64,000 nt of DNA from assembly GCF_963676665.1 (NCBI RefSeq), contig NZ_OY781368.1, positions 1 through 64,000 of the forward strand. Reading direction: 5' to 3'. The position numbers and the translations under genes are program-made. Of the stretch, positions 37,505 to 46,995 are shown piece by piece. The first letter of the stretch is position 1; every line of letters starts with the position of its first letter. The notes beneath the pieces were generated by a model that saw only the letters and a list, made by a program, of their open reading frames with translations, had not been told where the DNA came from and ran no database searches. This stretch comes from an uncultured Tolumonas sp. (lineage in GTDB: Bacteria > Pseudomonadota > Gammaproteobacteria > Enterobacterales > Aeromonadaceae).

Positions 37505-39115
37505 TTACAATCTATATGCGTTTACTACTGTTTTCATATCACCAGATATTTTCGTCAAGTGATTGGCTAAATTAGCCGTTTCATTAGCAGCTTGTGTATT
37601 TTCATCTACCATCTGCGCTACGCTTTCTACTTGCTGGGCAATAGAATTAGTGGCAGCTCCTTGTTCCCGAATGGCATGAGAGATATCGGCAACCAATGAA
37701 ACACTCTCTGCTGCTACACGACAGATCTCTTCCATGGTTTCATTTGCTTGACCTGCGCCTTCAACGCCTTGAACAACCTTTTCCGTCGCTTCTTGCATGC
37801 GTTTTACGGCTGAGACAGAAACATTCTGAATAGAAGAAATAATATCGCCAATTTCTTTTGTTGATGTAGCAGTTCTTGCAGCCAGAGTACGAACTTCATC
37901 AGCAACCACAGCAAAGCCCCGCCCTTGTTCACCGGCTCGCGCGGCTTCAATAGCAGCATTCAATGCTAACAAGTTGGTTTGTTCTGCAACCGCGCGAATA
38001 ATATTGATTACTGATTCAATTTCACGACCCTTTTCTTCCAATTGTTTAATATCCTCTGCTGCCTTATCTACTGCTTCAGCAATTGCATGGATATTAGCGA
38101 CGGTGTGAGAAATAACGCCTTGTCCAGCTTCGGCCTTGCGTCCAACTTCATTGGACTGCTCACTAGTTGTTTTAGCCTGATCCGCTACATGATTTATGCT
38201 GACAGTCATTTCTTCAACAGAAGCGGCCATATGGGATGTTGATGTGTTCTGGGAACCAGATCCTTCCGAGACTTTAAGTGCAGATTGTTGTAACTGCGAT
38301 GCACTAACAGAAACTTGTTCAGCTCCTTGCAGTAATTCCTGCAAATTATTCTGCATATTACTGATCAACTGGTTAAATGCTTTTAGCATATTGCTGATTT
38401 CATCGTTACCACTGACTTCGGCACGTAAAGTAAAATCTAATGTATCTTCAATACGTGAGATTGTTGAATTAGCAGCCTGTAGACCCCGACTGATCTGACG
38501 ATAGATCAACCAGCCTGTTATGGCTAAAAAGCCTGTAATAGCCAATGTTGAAAAAAATAAGATCCATTTTGCACCTTCATAATTTTCTTTACTAGATACA
38601 TCAATATCTTTAGCTAGTTTATAGTTATATTTCACATCATCTGCTATTGCAGCCGAAAATTGTGTCGCCTGATTTGCTAAAATGTCCAACTGGGTAGATT
38701 CACCAGCTTTATCATTCTTATTTGAATAACTCAGCACTATGGACGACTGTTTTACATATGCATCAGCAAAAAATTTTGCCTTCATATAAAGTTGTCGATC
38801 TTGAACATCTGAAATCAACGGTTCGTAGGCTGTAAGCGCATCTGACATTGCTTTGATCTTCTCATTAAACGTATTTTCTAACAGTTGTTTTTTTTCAAGA
38901 GAAACCTCGTTCACATGACTTCTGATTGCAATCCTGGCTTCTAGGAAACGGATGTTAGCTTCGTTCAGAGCATTAAAGCTTGGAAGTGTATTGTCGATAA
39001 CAACACGCATGCCATCATTAATGACATTTATGCGTGAAAGACCAATTATATTTATGCCAACACAACCAAAAAATCCGATTGCAATTAATAAAATAAGTTT
39101 ATGTGCTATTTTCAT
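37505..39115 (-). CDS. Methyl-accepting chemotaxis protein
   Basis: The 536-residue protein has a first membrane helix (about 7-28), a four-helix-bundle periplasmic sensor of about 155 residues, a second helix (about 186-208), a HAMP domain ('[22 protein letters not shown]'), and a long coiled-coil signalling domain. The hairpin tip is '[28 protein letters not shown]', the part that contacts CheA and CheW. No C-terminal CheR-binding pentapeptide is evident. The ligand is unknown. It is a single gene on the minus strand. Confidence 0.94.
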   Translation of the reverse strand: MKIAHKLILLIAIGFFGCVGINIIGLSRINVINDGMRVVIDNTLPSFNALNEANIRFLEARIAIRSHVNEVSLEKKQLLENTFNEKIKAMSDALTAYEPLISDVQDRQLYMKAKFFADAYVKQSSIVLSYSNKNDKAGESTQLDILANQATQFSAAIADDVKYNYKLAKDIDVSSKENYEGAKWILFFSTLAITGFLAITGWLIYRQISRGLQAANSTISRIEDTLDFTLRAEVSGNDEISNMLKAFNQLISNMQNNLQELLQGAEQVSVSASQLQQSALKVSEGSGSQNTSTSHMAASVEEMTVSINHVADQAKTTSEQSNEVGRKAEAGQGVISHTVANIHAIAEAVDKAAEDIKQLEEKGREIESVINIIRAVAEQTNLLALNAAIEAARAGEQGRGFAVVADEVRTLAARTATSTKEIGDIISSIQNVSVSAVKRMQEATEKVVQGVEGAGQANETMEEICRVAAESVSLVADISHAIREQGAATNSIAQQVESVAQMVDENTQAANETANLANHLTKISGDMKTVVNAYRL

Positions 39116-39324
39116 TATTGTTCACCCAACTACCTTGTTGTGTTTTTTATAACTTTAACATATGGCGAATAAAAATCCGCAATTATGTCGTTACATTATT
39201 TCCTAAATATTTTCCAATATTGTTTCTTGTGGTACAGCTCCCGTAGTTCAACTTCATGTAGCAACTTATGCTTTGCTCTGCACTTCATCTAAAAAATCAA
39301 TTCTAATAGATTTGACTATGTTAA

Positions 39325-39470
39325 AACAGTTGCAACGGTTTTCATCGCCGTAAAGCATAAATCCGCGAGCATTTTCAGGGATTAATGCACCAATTTCTAC
39401 TTCTACGACAGTTTTTTCACTAAAGACAATGCGGGGGCGTTGTCAAAATAAAAATTCAGCGTCTCATTAC
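39325..39470 (-). pseudogene. Decayed second copy of the yqhD 5' end
   Basis: Read on the minus strand the sequence follows the first codons of yqhD (23588 downward): the CAT-start context, 'GRIVF'-type codons, the stretch around 'ENARGFMLYG', then a jump of about 110 bases to the codons around 'MKTVATV'. Frameshifts and the deletion make it non-functional. It keeps the same divergent arrangement with a decayed lysR as the intact locus. Confidence 0.7.
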
Positions 39471-39545
39471 TTCACAGAAATAATATTTTTAAAAAATATC
39501 TATCAACACTCTTGTGAGTATAACGTTATTAATCATTAATCTTAA

Positions 39546-39582
39546 TTAACCTTTGGTTAAGTAATGATTAACGCAAGGTTAT
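39546..39582. promoter_or_regulatory. Two LysR-type dyads in the decayed promoter copy
   Basis: TTAAC-CTTTG-GTTAA (39546-39560) is a perfect dyad and TTAAC-GCAAG-GTTAT (39568-39582) a near one. They lie in the duplicated yqhD/lysR intergenic region and have kept the motif although the flanking genes have decayed. Confidence 0.5.
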
Positions 39583-39633
39583 TAATTAGCCTTTACTGAT
39601 ATAATATTAAAAATTTCTTCACTTAGGATGATT

Positions 39634-39830
39634 ATGGATATATCACAACGGGTTCACGTATTTGGTTATTTACGGAGTGATGTTCACCCGATAGTTTTGC
39701 TGGTGCCATACTAAAATTAGACATCAGTACCGCGGCAGTGAGTAAAAAATTGCCAGATTAGAGCAAACATTGGGTGTCCGGCTTGTTAACCTATTGATTA
39801 TAGAAAATCAACCATTTACGTAGTTGTGAA
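39634..39830 (+). pseudogene. Decayed second copy of the LysR gene, 5' end
   Basis: The sequence from ATG at 39634 matches the first 130 bases of the LysR gene at 23768 (MDISQRV, then the helix-turn-helix codons) with frameshifts. After GTTAAC it jumps to sequence matching the region downstream of that gene (around 24770-24800), so most of the reading frame was deleted. It is a relic of a duplication. Confidence 0.7.
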
Positions 39831-39859
39831 GATCGAGTTGCTTCATGAGTTAACTAACT

Positions 39860-39985
39860 TGATATCGATTCAACGGGATGTGAATCCACTTATCAATCGT
39901 TGATTTACCAACGCCCATAGCCTCGGCAGCTTCACGCACACATTAACCCTGTGAAGAACAAGTTGTGTAGTTTTAAGTCGATATT
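39860..39985 (-). mobile_element. IS3-family OrfA relic
   Basis: The minus strand encodes 'VREAAEAMGVGKSTIDKWI', the helix-turn-helix of IS3-family OrfA proteins, with a frameshift before it and unrelated codons after. No inverted repeats were found. The stretch 39990-40885 has no gene I can support; it contains only a 9-bp palindrome around 40308-40328. Confidence 0.7.
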
Positions 39986-40885
39986 AAGGGCTAAAATTAG
40001 ATCTGTTTGGTTTTCTTATTGTGCCATCTGATTAAAGGTGAGTAAGGAAATTGTTGTAAGTAATACTACGTTAGGTGCGCTGGTATTGCCTACAAAGGTT
40101 TCTACTTCTGATTTTGTAACAAATTTTCATAACCAACTAATGTGTGATGGCAACCTTATACGTACCATCTTTAATTTAACGATAACAATTATGTGACTTG
40201 CCACTCAAAAATGAATATTGCTACAAAATGATAAATTAATGCACCTATATGAAAATTTCTATCTCTTTATTTTTGTTAGATTATCAATGTGGCATGACGT
40301 ATTATGCGGTACCATTTTGAATGGTACCTTTAACAGTTGTAAGGTAAGTGTTATTAAATCCACCAAGTTAATGTAATATATCGTGGCTTGTCGGATTAAG
40401 TGTGGATTCTATAATTATCGCTAATTCCAATATTATTGGGGAATAAAGCTATTCTACCGTTGCTGGGTTATATTTTTTTAAAAAACGATTGATATACATA
40501 TAATTTTTTCCATTGAAAAAGGACATTAAATATTGCAGTGGTTCATGGTGGTAACATTCGTGAAAAAACATTCTATTATATAGATGAGTGGGAATAACAA
40601 GTTGTACGATTGGTGATGCTATTTCTGGAGTAAATGAAATTGTTCGGAATATTGAACACCAAAAATAACTGTAGAACAGGTGGTGGTTTTTGGTTGTTTG
40701 ATTTTCAATTAAGTCGAATAGTATTATTTTGCATAGTGATTAATGCGCGGAGCAATATGATTAAGAATGTTATTCTGCTGCGTATTTATATCCTTGGATA
40801 GGTGGGGTTGTATTTATCTGTGATTGGATGTTGCGCAAAAATATTATTTAGCTAAATTGGCTGTAAAAATGGATTCAGAATTCAA

Positions 40886-42919
40886 ATGAAAGTCATTAAA
40901 AAAAGTTGTTTTTTTGGTCTGATATCCTTTTCTTCAGTTCTGTTTGCTGCAGAGTATAGCGCCAGTTTTAAAAATACCGATATTCAGGAATTTATTAACA
41001 CTGTTAGTCATAATTTGGATAAAACTATCATCGTTGATCCCTCAATAAAAGGTTCCGTTAACGTTCGCAGCTACGATTTATTAAATGATGAGCAGTATTA
41101 CCAGTTCTTTTTAAGCGTGCTGGATGTATATGGTTTTGCGGTTGTACCGATGCCCAGTGGTGTTCTTAAAGTGGTCAAAGCGACCAATGCAAAAACGTCG
41201 GCGATCCCAGTGGCGGATGACGTCGCACCGGGTAGTGGTGATGAAGTGGTTACGCGTGTGGTACCGGTACGTAATGTGTCAGTACGTGATTTAGCGCCAC
41301 TACTTCGGCAACTTAACGATAACGCTGGCGTTGGGAATGTCGTTCATTACGAACCTTCGAATGTATTGTTATTAACCGGACGGGCGGCGGTGGTAAACCG
41401 TCTGGTCGAAATTATACATCGTGTGGATAAAGTTGGTGATGAGAGTGTCGATATCATTAAGCTTCAATTTGCCTCGGCCAGCGAGATGGTGCGGCTTATT
41501 ACGGCACTCACTAAAAATGATAAAAACAATGTCAGTTCGGTATTAACGCCCAAACTGGTAGCAGACGAACGAACCAATGCGGTGGTGATAAGCGGCGACC
41601 CTCAAAATCGACAACGCATTGTGACATTGATCTGGCAACTTGACCGCGAACAGCAAACGCAGGGTAATACCCGCGTGTTTTATCTTAAATACGCAAAAGC
41701 CAAAAATCTGGTCGATGTCTTGAGCGGGACCAGCAAAACCATTCAGAACGAAAAAAATGGTGGTACTGGCACATCCACGAGCAATACCACTTCGGCGGCG
41801 AATACCAGCAGTGGTGCGGGCAGCAGTGCCTTTAATGGTAAAGATTTAAGTATTGTTGCGGATGAACAGACCAATGCTTTGGTGATCACGGCTCAACCGG
41901 ATGTGATGCAGGAGTTAGAACGCATCATTGCCAAACTCGATATTCGCCGTGCGCAAGTGTTGGTCGAAGCCATCATTGTAGAGGTGCAAGACGGTGATGC
42001 GCTGAATTTAGGTGTGCAATGGGCAAATACCAACGGTGCCGGAACACAGTTTACCGCCACCGGGCTACCGACCTCGACCGTCGCGAATGCGGCACTGGAA
42101 TATAAAGATCATAGTACCTTTTCATCTACTACTACGGGAGCGCTCGGTAGTTTTAATGGTCTTGTCGCCGGCATGTATTCCGGTAATTGGGCCGGCTTAG
42201 TCACTGCGCTGTCCAGTAATACCAAAAGTAATATTCTGGCGACACCCAGTATTGTCACGCTGGATAACAAAGAAGCAGCCTTTAATGTCGGGCAGGAGGT
42301 ACCCGTCATCAGTGGCAGTCAATCCAGCACCAGCGGCAGTGTTTTTAACACGGTCGAGCGTAAAACCATCGGCACCAAGCTGAAAGTCACACCGCAAATC
42401 AATGAAGGCGATTCGGTGCAAATGGAGATCGAACAGGAAGTCTCCAGTGTGGCGTCCTCCACCTCGTCGGACTCTTCGTCATCAGCCAGTCTCGGATCGA
42501 CCTTTAATACCCGCACAGTAAAAAACACCGTATTGGTTAAAAGCGGGGAAACGGTGGTCTTGGGTGGTTTACTGAATAACACCACGGCGGAATCAGTATA
42601 TGAGGTGCCGTTGTTGAGCGATATTCCAGTACTGGGTTATCTGTTTCGCTACAGTGGCACCACCAAAAGTAAACAAAATTTGATGGTGTTTATCCATCCC
42701 ACCATCTTGCGTGATCCCGTCACTTATAACGGCATTTCCAGCAGTAAATACAATTTATTCAGGGCAGAACAACTTTCACAAGAAGCGGAGACGGACCGGT
42801 TAGCGCTACCTGTCGAACGGCCTATATTGCCGGCGTATGGCACTGAACCTACGTTGTTGTCGCCCAAGATGAAAGCCGTATTGGATAAGTCAACGAATGC
42901 AGCGGTGGTACAACCATGA
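40886..42919 (+). CDS. gspD: Type II secretion outer-membrane secretin GspD
   Basis: The 677-residue protein has a signal peptide ending at 'SVLFAA', the N0 domain ('SASFKNTDIQEFINTVSHNLDKTIIVDP'), three N1-N3 repeats ('RVVPVRNVSVRDLAPLLRQL', 'IIKLQFASASEMVRLI', 'RVFYLKYAKAKNLVDVL'), a Ser/Gly/Thr-rich linker near 295-310, and the secretin beta-barrel ('VGQEVPVISGSQ', 'VLVKSGETVVLGGLL', 'VPLLSDIPVLGYLFR'). It would form the exit channel. It is intact, but gspC is missing upstream and most partners downstream are decayed, so secretion through it is doubtful. Confidence 0.95.
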   Translation: MKVIKKSCFFGLISFSSVLFAAEYSASFKNTDIQEFINTVSHNLDKTIIVDPSIKGSVNVRSYDLLNDEQYYQFFLSVLDVYGFAVVPMPSGVLKVVKATNAKTSAIPVADDVAPGSGDEVVTRVVPVRNVSVRDLAPLLRQLNDNAGVGNVVHYEPSNVLLLTGRAAVVNRLVEIIHRVDKVGDESVDIIKLQFASASEMVRLITALTKNDKNNVSSVLTPKLVADERTNAVVISGDPQNRQRIVTLIWQLDREQQTQGNTRVFYLKYAKAKNLVDVLSGTSKTIQNEKNGGTGTSTSNTTSAANTSSGAGSSAFNGKDLSIVADEQTNALVITAQPDVMQELERIIAKLDIRRAQVLVEAIIVEVQDGDALNLGVQWANTNGAGTQFTATGLPTSTVANAALEYKDHSTFSSTTTGALGSFNGLVAGMYSGNWAGLVTALSSNTKSNILATPSIVTLDNKEAAFNVGQEVPVISGSQSSTSGSVFNTVERKTIGTKLKVTPQINEGDSVQMEIEQEVSSVASSTSSDSSSSASLGSTFNTRTVKNTVLVKSGETVVLGGLLNNTTAESVYEVPLLSDIPVLGYLFRYSGTTKSKQNLMVFIHPTILRDPVTYNGISSSKYNLFRAEQLSQEAETDRLALPVERPILPAYGTEPTLLSPKMKAVLDKSTNAAVVQP

Positions 42920-43362
42920 CGGCGACGGTATCGAAGGTGACTGTATTGGCGGAACCGCCATTACAACTGGGATTTGCCTATGTACGTGATTATGGCGTGT
43001 TGTTTCAATGGCAACTGGTGGTGCTGGCACAACGCATGGTTCGTACCTTATGCCCGCAGTGTAAACAGCTGTATCCAATCAAAGCGTCAGACCGAGAGTT
43101 GTATGGCTTTCCGGTTGGCGTAACGCAACTCTGTATAAAGCCGTTGGATGTGATGTCTTCCATTTTGCGGGTTACAAAGAGCGAACCGGTATTTATGAGT
43201 TGTTGCTGGTCGATGAAACGACCCAGGAAGCCATTTATAACGCTGATAGCGAACAGGCGATAGTGCGTGTCATACACCGAGTATTCGTAGTGATATTTTT
43301 TGCGGATGATGGCGGGCGATACCTCATTGGAAGAAATCTTGCGCGTTACGCGAGAGGATTAG
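42916..43362 (+). pseudogene. gspE: gspE pseudogene with large internal deletion
   Basis: The ATG overlaps the gspD stop (ATGA), the normal T2SS coupling. About 32 N-terminal residues of the secretion ATPase ('PLQLGFAYVRDYGVLFQW') run directly into its last quarter: 'LAQRMVRTLCPQCKQLYPI' and, after a frameshift, 'GYKERTGIYELLLVDETTQEAIYN' and 'AGDTSLEEILRVTRED' before TAG. Walker A and B regions, roughly 300 residues, are gone. The product cannot be an ATPase. Confidence 0.88.
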
Positions 43363-43363
43363 C

Positions 43364-43727
43364 ATGTCTGCGTCTGCTGCACTAACCAATAATGGTCGAC
43401 GTAGATAGGGCATGATTGAAGCCGATTTACTCCCGGCAACGTTTGCGGGAGCAAGGGCTGATGCCGTTGATGTTGACCGGAGCTTTAGCCCAGATGCAGC
43501 AACATCAGGCCCAACGACGCTGGTTGCAACCGTGCATTAGTACCGGTGGGTTAGCTCTACTGAGACGCCCAGCTTGCCATGCTTGTGGTAGCCGCAATAC
43601 TGATTGAAGAAGCCATAAATGCAGTAGTCCAGCAGACTGAGAAAGCCAAACTGAGCGCCTTGATAGCAGCGGTATGTCGGCCATTCTGCAACTGATTTTG
43701 CAGCTTAATAACATGATAGGTCGTTAA
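43364..43727 (+). pseudogene. gspF: gspF pseudogene with internal deletion
   Basis: It starts two bases after gspE. Pieces of the inner-membrane platform protein appear in different frames: an early in-frame TAG, 'GMIEADLL', 'RQRLREQGLMPL', 'QLAMLVVAAILIEEAINAVVQQTEKAKLSALIAAV', then a jump to the protein's extreme C-terminus 'ILQLNNMIGR' before TAA. About two thirds of the gene is missing. Confidence 0.85.
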
Positions 43728-43743
43728 TTTTATGAGAGGTCGC

Positions 43744-44178
43744 ATGCAAGCAAAACAACGCGGTTTTACGTTATTGGAAATCATGGTGGTGATTGTGATT
43801 TTAGGCATTCTGGCCAGTTTGGTGGTGCCGAATCTGATGGGCAATAAAGACCAGGCGGACCATCAAAAAGCCGTCAGTGACATTGTGGCACTGGAGAATG
43901 CACTGGATATGTACAAGCTGGATAACAGCAGTTACCCAACCACGGACCAGGGGATGACTGCCTTGGTGACTAAACCCGACAGTGAGCCTGCGCCGAGAAA
44001 TTATAAGTCGGGTGGCTATATCAAACGCCTGCCGACGGACCCTTGGCAAAACGAGTATCAACTGCTCAGCCCGGGTGAACACGGCGCGATTGATGTGTTT
44101 TCTGTTGGTCCCGATGGACAGGCGGGCACAGATGACGACATTGGCAACTGGGCATTAGAGTCAAAAAAAGCGCAATAA
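43744..44178 (+). CDS. gspG: Type II secretion major pseudopilin GspG
   Basis: From the ATG at 43744 (AGAGG upstream) the protein has 144 residues and a prepilin peptidase site 'MQAKQRG|FTLLEIMVVIVILGILASLVVPNLMGN'. The calcium and C-terminal region typical of GspG is present ('YPTTDQGMTALVTKP', 'YIKRLPTDPWQNEYQ', 'DDIGNWALE'). It looks intact. With gspE and gspF broken it could form pilus subunits only if other assembly proteins act on it. Confidence 0.93.
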   Translation: MQAKQRGFTLLEIMVVIVILGILASLVVPNLMGNKDQADHQKAVSDIVALENALDMYKLDNSSYPTTDQGMTALVTKPDSEPAPRNYKSGGYIKRLPTDPWQNEYQLLSPGEHGAIDVFSVGPDGQAGTDDDIGNWALESKKAQ

Positions 44179-44400
44179 CATCAATAAGACGACCTTGATT
44201 GATATTGAAAACAGAGTGTGTGAAAACTGGGTGTTTCCTGCTCGATTATGAGGTCATGTGCTTCACATAATCTGTCCATTTTGCAGTGAGCTATCAGAGG
44301 CATTATTTAATGATGTAGCAGAAAATAATTTTAGTGGGCTTGTGGCGCGTTATTGATGGGCTGGTATATCACCTATCAAAAAAGAAGGAGTTACAAATAA

Positions 44401-44690
44401 TGATGGTTATTAAGAGTAACGCACAACCTTATGGTGATAGCGCTAAGTTGGAAACTGCTCTCACACAGAGAACGACCCGACGCGATATCGACAGTGATAC
44501 ATGTGAGCATCGAATTTACAAAGGGCATCTCAGGGGCGGGGGGTTACATATTGAATGTCCATTTTGTGCCATTCAGGCGGTACTACCAGCGGAATATATG
44601 TTGTCACACGATGTGAATTGCCGATGTGGTGCATTACTGACCTGGTGGTATGCCGCGTATCGTAAAAAATCAGTTTCTCATGGCTTGTAA
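44401..44690 (+). CDS. Small cysteine-rich protein, not recognised
   Basis: A strong GAAGGAG site eight bases upstream supports the ATG at 44401 (96 residues). The C-terminal half holds 'IECPFCAIQAVLPAEYML' and 'VNCRCGALLTWWY', a CxxC plus CxC pattern that could bind zinc. I do not recognise a family. It occupies the place where gspH would be expected, between gspG and gspI, but is not a pseudopilin. Just upstream, 44256-44342 can be read as a short peptide with a similar 'HIICPFC' block, perhaps a partial duplication. Confidence 0.5.
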
Positions 44691-44899
44691 TCGCTATGAG
44701 TCCGTTTTCTTGTCGTGGTATGACGTTGTTGGAAGTGATAGTGGCGATGGCAATATTTGCTACTGCAGGTATTACTTTTATGATAACTGTGACTGAGCAG
44801 GTGGTAGCAATTTTCATGCTAAAACGTATCCAACCACAAGGTTATCGCGCGCAGGTTGAACTTGATGCACTGCCGTTTGAACGGCTCATCAACTGGTTA

Positions 44900-45779
44900 G
44901 GGCCTGTTGATCTTTGCTGATTAAATTTCACTCGTTTCACATTGGCAACCACATCATGCAACAGGCCAGTGCCAATGTGCTGGCATAGTTTCGAGCTAAT
45001 TTGTCATATCGTGTCGCGATGGCGCGATAATGTTTCAGTCTTGCAAACGCATTCTCGACCAAATGCCGGTATTTATATAAACACCAATCGATATCGGCAT
45101 TACCGAGCTTTGAGTTCGATTTTCTGGGGATCACCGGTTTACTATTCTTTGTCCTGATCAACTCCCGAATTGGCTCACTGTCGTAACCTTTGTCAGCCAC
45201 AATAAAATCGGCATCCGGTAAACACGCTATCAATTCTGGTGCCGCTTTGCTGTCGTGAACCTCACCACCGGTAAGCAGAAAATCAATGGGTAAACCATAA
45301 CTGTCCACGGCTAAATGTATTTTCGTTGTATTTCCACCACGGCTTTTACCAATCGATTCACTCTCATGTGTTGATGCCCCCGTGGCATGCTGATGAGCTC
45401 TAACAATGCTGCCGTCAATAAATTCCCATTCAAAATCAGGTGATTGCTTCAGTGCTGTGAACAATTGAAGAAGAACGCCTTTTTTCGACCAAAGATTAAA
45501 ACGACGATAAATCGTGTTCCAGTCGCCAAAAGCACTGGGGATATCGCGCCACGGACAACCGACACGCATTCGGTACAAAATACCCTCAAGCGTCATACGG
45601 TGTTCCGGTTTGTTATAGACACGTCCGGTTTCAAGCAGGAGTCTGGATAGCTTTAACCAGTATTCATCTGTTAGCATTATTCGAGGCATGGTGATTTGGT
45701 GTGGATTGTTTTTTGGCGAAAGTGATTATATCAATTCGCCATGCCGCTCAATAATTCGCCTCGAAAGATCAACAGCCCC
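44900..45779. mobile_element. IS5-family element (IS427-like), copy 2, 880 bp
   Basis: The ends are GGGCCTGTTGATC and, inward from the right, GGGGCTGTTGATC, with a TA duplication at 44898-44899 and 45780-45781. It has the same length and near-identical sequence to the copy at 11512. It is inserted into the gspI-gspM fusion. Confidence 0.92.
44937..45689 (-). CDS. IS5-family transposase (copy 2)
   Basis: The 250-residue transposase carries the same DDE residues as copy 1 ('FIDGSIVRAH', 'IVADKGYDSE', 'HLVENAFARLK'). Differences from copy 1 are few, for example 'PIRELIRTKNSKP' for 'LIRELVRKKNGKP'. The differences cluster in the C-terminal third (44940-45190), and the rest is almost identical. 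It appears functional. Confidence 0.93.
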   Translation of the reverse strand: MPRIMLTDEYWLKLSRLLLETGRVYNKPEHRMTLEGILYRMRVGCPWRDIPSAFGDWNTIYRRFNLWSKKGVLLQLFTALKQSPDFEWEFIDGSIVRAHQHATGASTHESESIGKSRGGNTTKIHLAVDSYGLPIDFLLTGGEVHDSKAAPELIACLPDADFIVADKGYDSEPIRELIRTKNSKPVIPRKSNSKLGNADIDWCLYKYRHLVENAFARLKHYRAIATRYDKLARNYASTLALACCMMWLPM

Positions 45780-45882
45780 TAGTAATACTGGAACAACAAG
45801 AAGCTATCACTGTGCAGCAAGCCATACCGACTGCGGGGATGGTACAGGTCAAACGGCTCATACTGGGTAGGACTAACAAGTC

Positions 45883-46650
45883 ATGAATTTACGTTTTTTT
45901 AACCGCACGCAGTTGAAATGGGGAGCGTTGTTTCTCTTCAGTTATCTGTTTTTTTTACTGATGTTGATGCCTGCATCCGTGGTGGTCGTCCACGTGCCAT
46001 TACCGAAATCGCTGCAACTGAATGCGGTACAAGGCACGCTTTGGCAAGGGGAAGTCGGTGAAGTGCGTTGGCAGCAACAAACCTTGCACCATGTCAGTTG
46101 GCAAGTCGTATGGTCTCGGTTATTGGTCGGGATGCCCGCATTGCATCTGACCCTGAATGACCCACAATCCCTCACTGGTGAAACCACAGTGGGTTGGCGA
46201 GGAGACCTGTTTGTTGAGGATTTATCGCTGCATGCTCCAGTGAGCACGATTTCATCATTTATTCCGATAACGGTACCGATTGGGCTGACTGGCAACGCAA
46301 GCTTGTCCATCCGACAGTTACAAATCAACCCGCAACATTGCACGCAACTGCAAGGTTCACTCTCCTGGCAGCCAGCTAACCTGTCAACGCCGTTAGGTGA
46401 TATTACGCTGGGGACACCGAAAGCCTCGCTTGCCTGCAATGGGGATACGTTCATCGCCGAAGTGACCCAAGATTCTGATATGGTAAGCAGTCAAAGCACG
46501 GTCAAAATGACCTTGCAAGGCCATTATCAGCTGCAATCTACACTCTCGGCTGGCCGGCTTTTACCTGAAAACATTCGTGCATCACTCAACCTACTGGGAA
46601 AAGACATCGGTAATGGTGTTTATAAAGTTAATGAGCAGGGGATGTTATGA
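45883..46650 (+). CDS. gspN: Type II secretion protein GspN
   Basis: The 255-residue protein has one N-terminal membrane helix ('WGALFLFSYLFFLLMLMPASVV', about 13-35) and then a periplasmic domain with 'LNAVQGTLWQGEVGEVRWQQQTLHHVSWQV', the usual GspN opening. GspN is an accessory T2SS protein of uncertain role and is absent in many systems. Its ATG overlaps the TGA of the gspM remnant. It is intact although the operon is otherwise broken. Confidence 0.88.
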   Translation: MNLRFFNRTQLKWGALFLFSYLFFLLMLMPASVVVVHVPLPKSLQLNAVQGTLWQGEVGEVRWQQQTLHHVSWQVVWSRLLVGMPALHLTLNDPQSLTGETTVGWRGDLFVEDLSLHAPVSTISSFIPITVPIGLTGNASLSIRQLQINPQHCTQLQGSLSWQPANLSTPLGDITLGTPKASLACNGDTFIAEVTQDSDMVSSQSTVKMTLQGHYQLQSTLSAGRLLPENIRASLNLLGKDIGNGVYKVNEQGML

Positions 46651-46934
46651 TTTTCGTAGTGTCCAATGGCTGGTTGTTGAATCGATTTAAAAACGGGATA
46701 ACACATCATGACGAATATGTGCTGGAGACCTTGGAGGCAGCGCGATTTCTTCAGGTGAGCACTATCGAGCTGAAAAGAGCTGTTATCAAAGCGGAGCTCT
46801 TGTTTGGCTACAGCCCACCCGATGCATATAAAGTAGGCAATAAATATTATTTTTTATGCCGAGATTTAATGGTGTTTAAGCAGGAAGTTACTGTATTAGA
46901 TCATTACTCTTTATATTTTAAGTCTAAATTGTGA
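46647..46934 (+). CDS. Small protein with excisionase-like helix-turn-helix pattern
   Basis: The 95-residue protein starts in the gspN stop (ATGA overlap). The segment 'VLETLEAARFLQVSTIELKRAVIKAELLFGYSPPDAYKVGNKYYFLCRDLMVFK' (about 25-77) fits the pattern of MerR/excisionase-type helix-turn-helix proteins, with 'EAARFLQVS' as the first helices and 'KVGNKYYF' as the wing. That assignment is from pattern only. It is not a known T2SS component. Confidence 0.5.
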   Translation: MIFVVSNGWLLNRFKNGITHHDEYVLETLEAARFLQVSTIELKRAVIKAELLFGYSPPDAYKVGNKYYFLCRDLMVFKQEVTVLDHYSLYFKSKL

Positions 46935-46995
46935 CTTATCCCAGCAATATTGGATACACAGTTAATCTATTTTCTGTTTTTCAAAATTCATCTAG

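Larger units (their letters stand above)
44696..45886 (+). pseudogene. gspI-gspM deletion fusion interrupted by an IS
   Basis: The frame opens with a GspI prepilin leader ('CRG|MTLLEVIVAMAIFATAGITFM') and then changes, in frame, to the C-terminal domain of GspM ('YRAQVELDALPFERLINWL'). The IS at 44900-45779 splits it; beyond the element the frame resumes with 'VILEQQEAITVQQ' and 'GMVQVKRLILGRTNKS' to TGA at 45884-45886. So gspJ, gspK, gspL and most of gspI and gspM were deleted before the insertion. The stop overlaps the gspN start. Confidence 0.82.

Noticed and set aside
40308-40328. GGTACCATT/AATGGTACC palindrome as an attachment site
   Set aside because: It has no partner repeat in the window and no adjacent integrase; it may be a chance hairpin.
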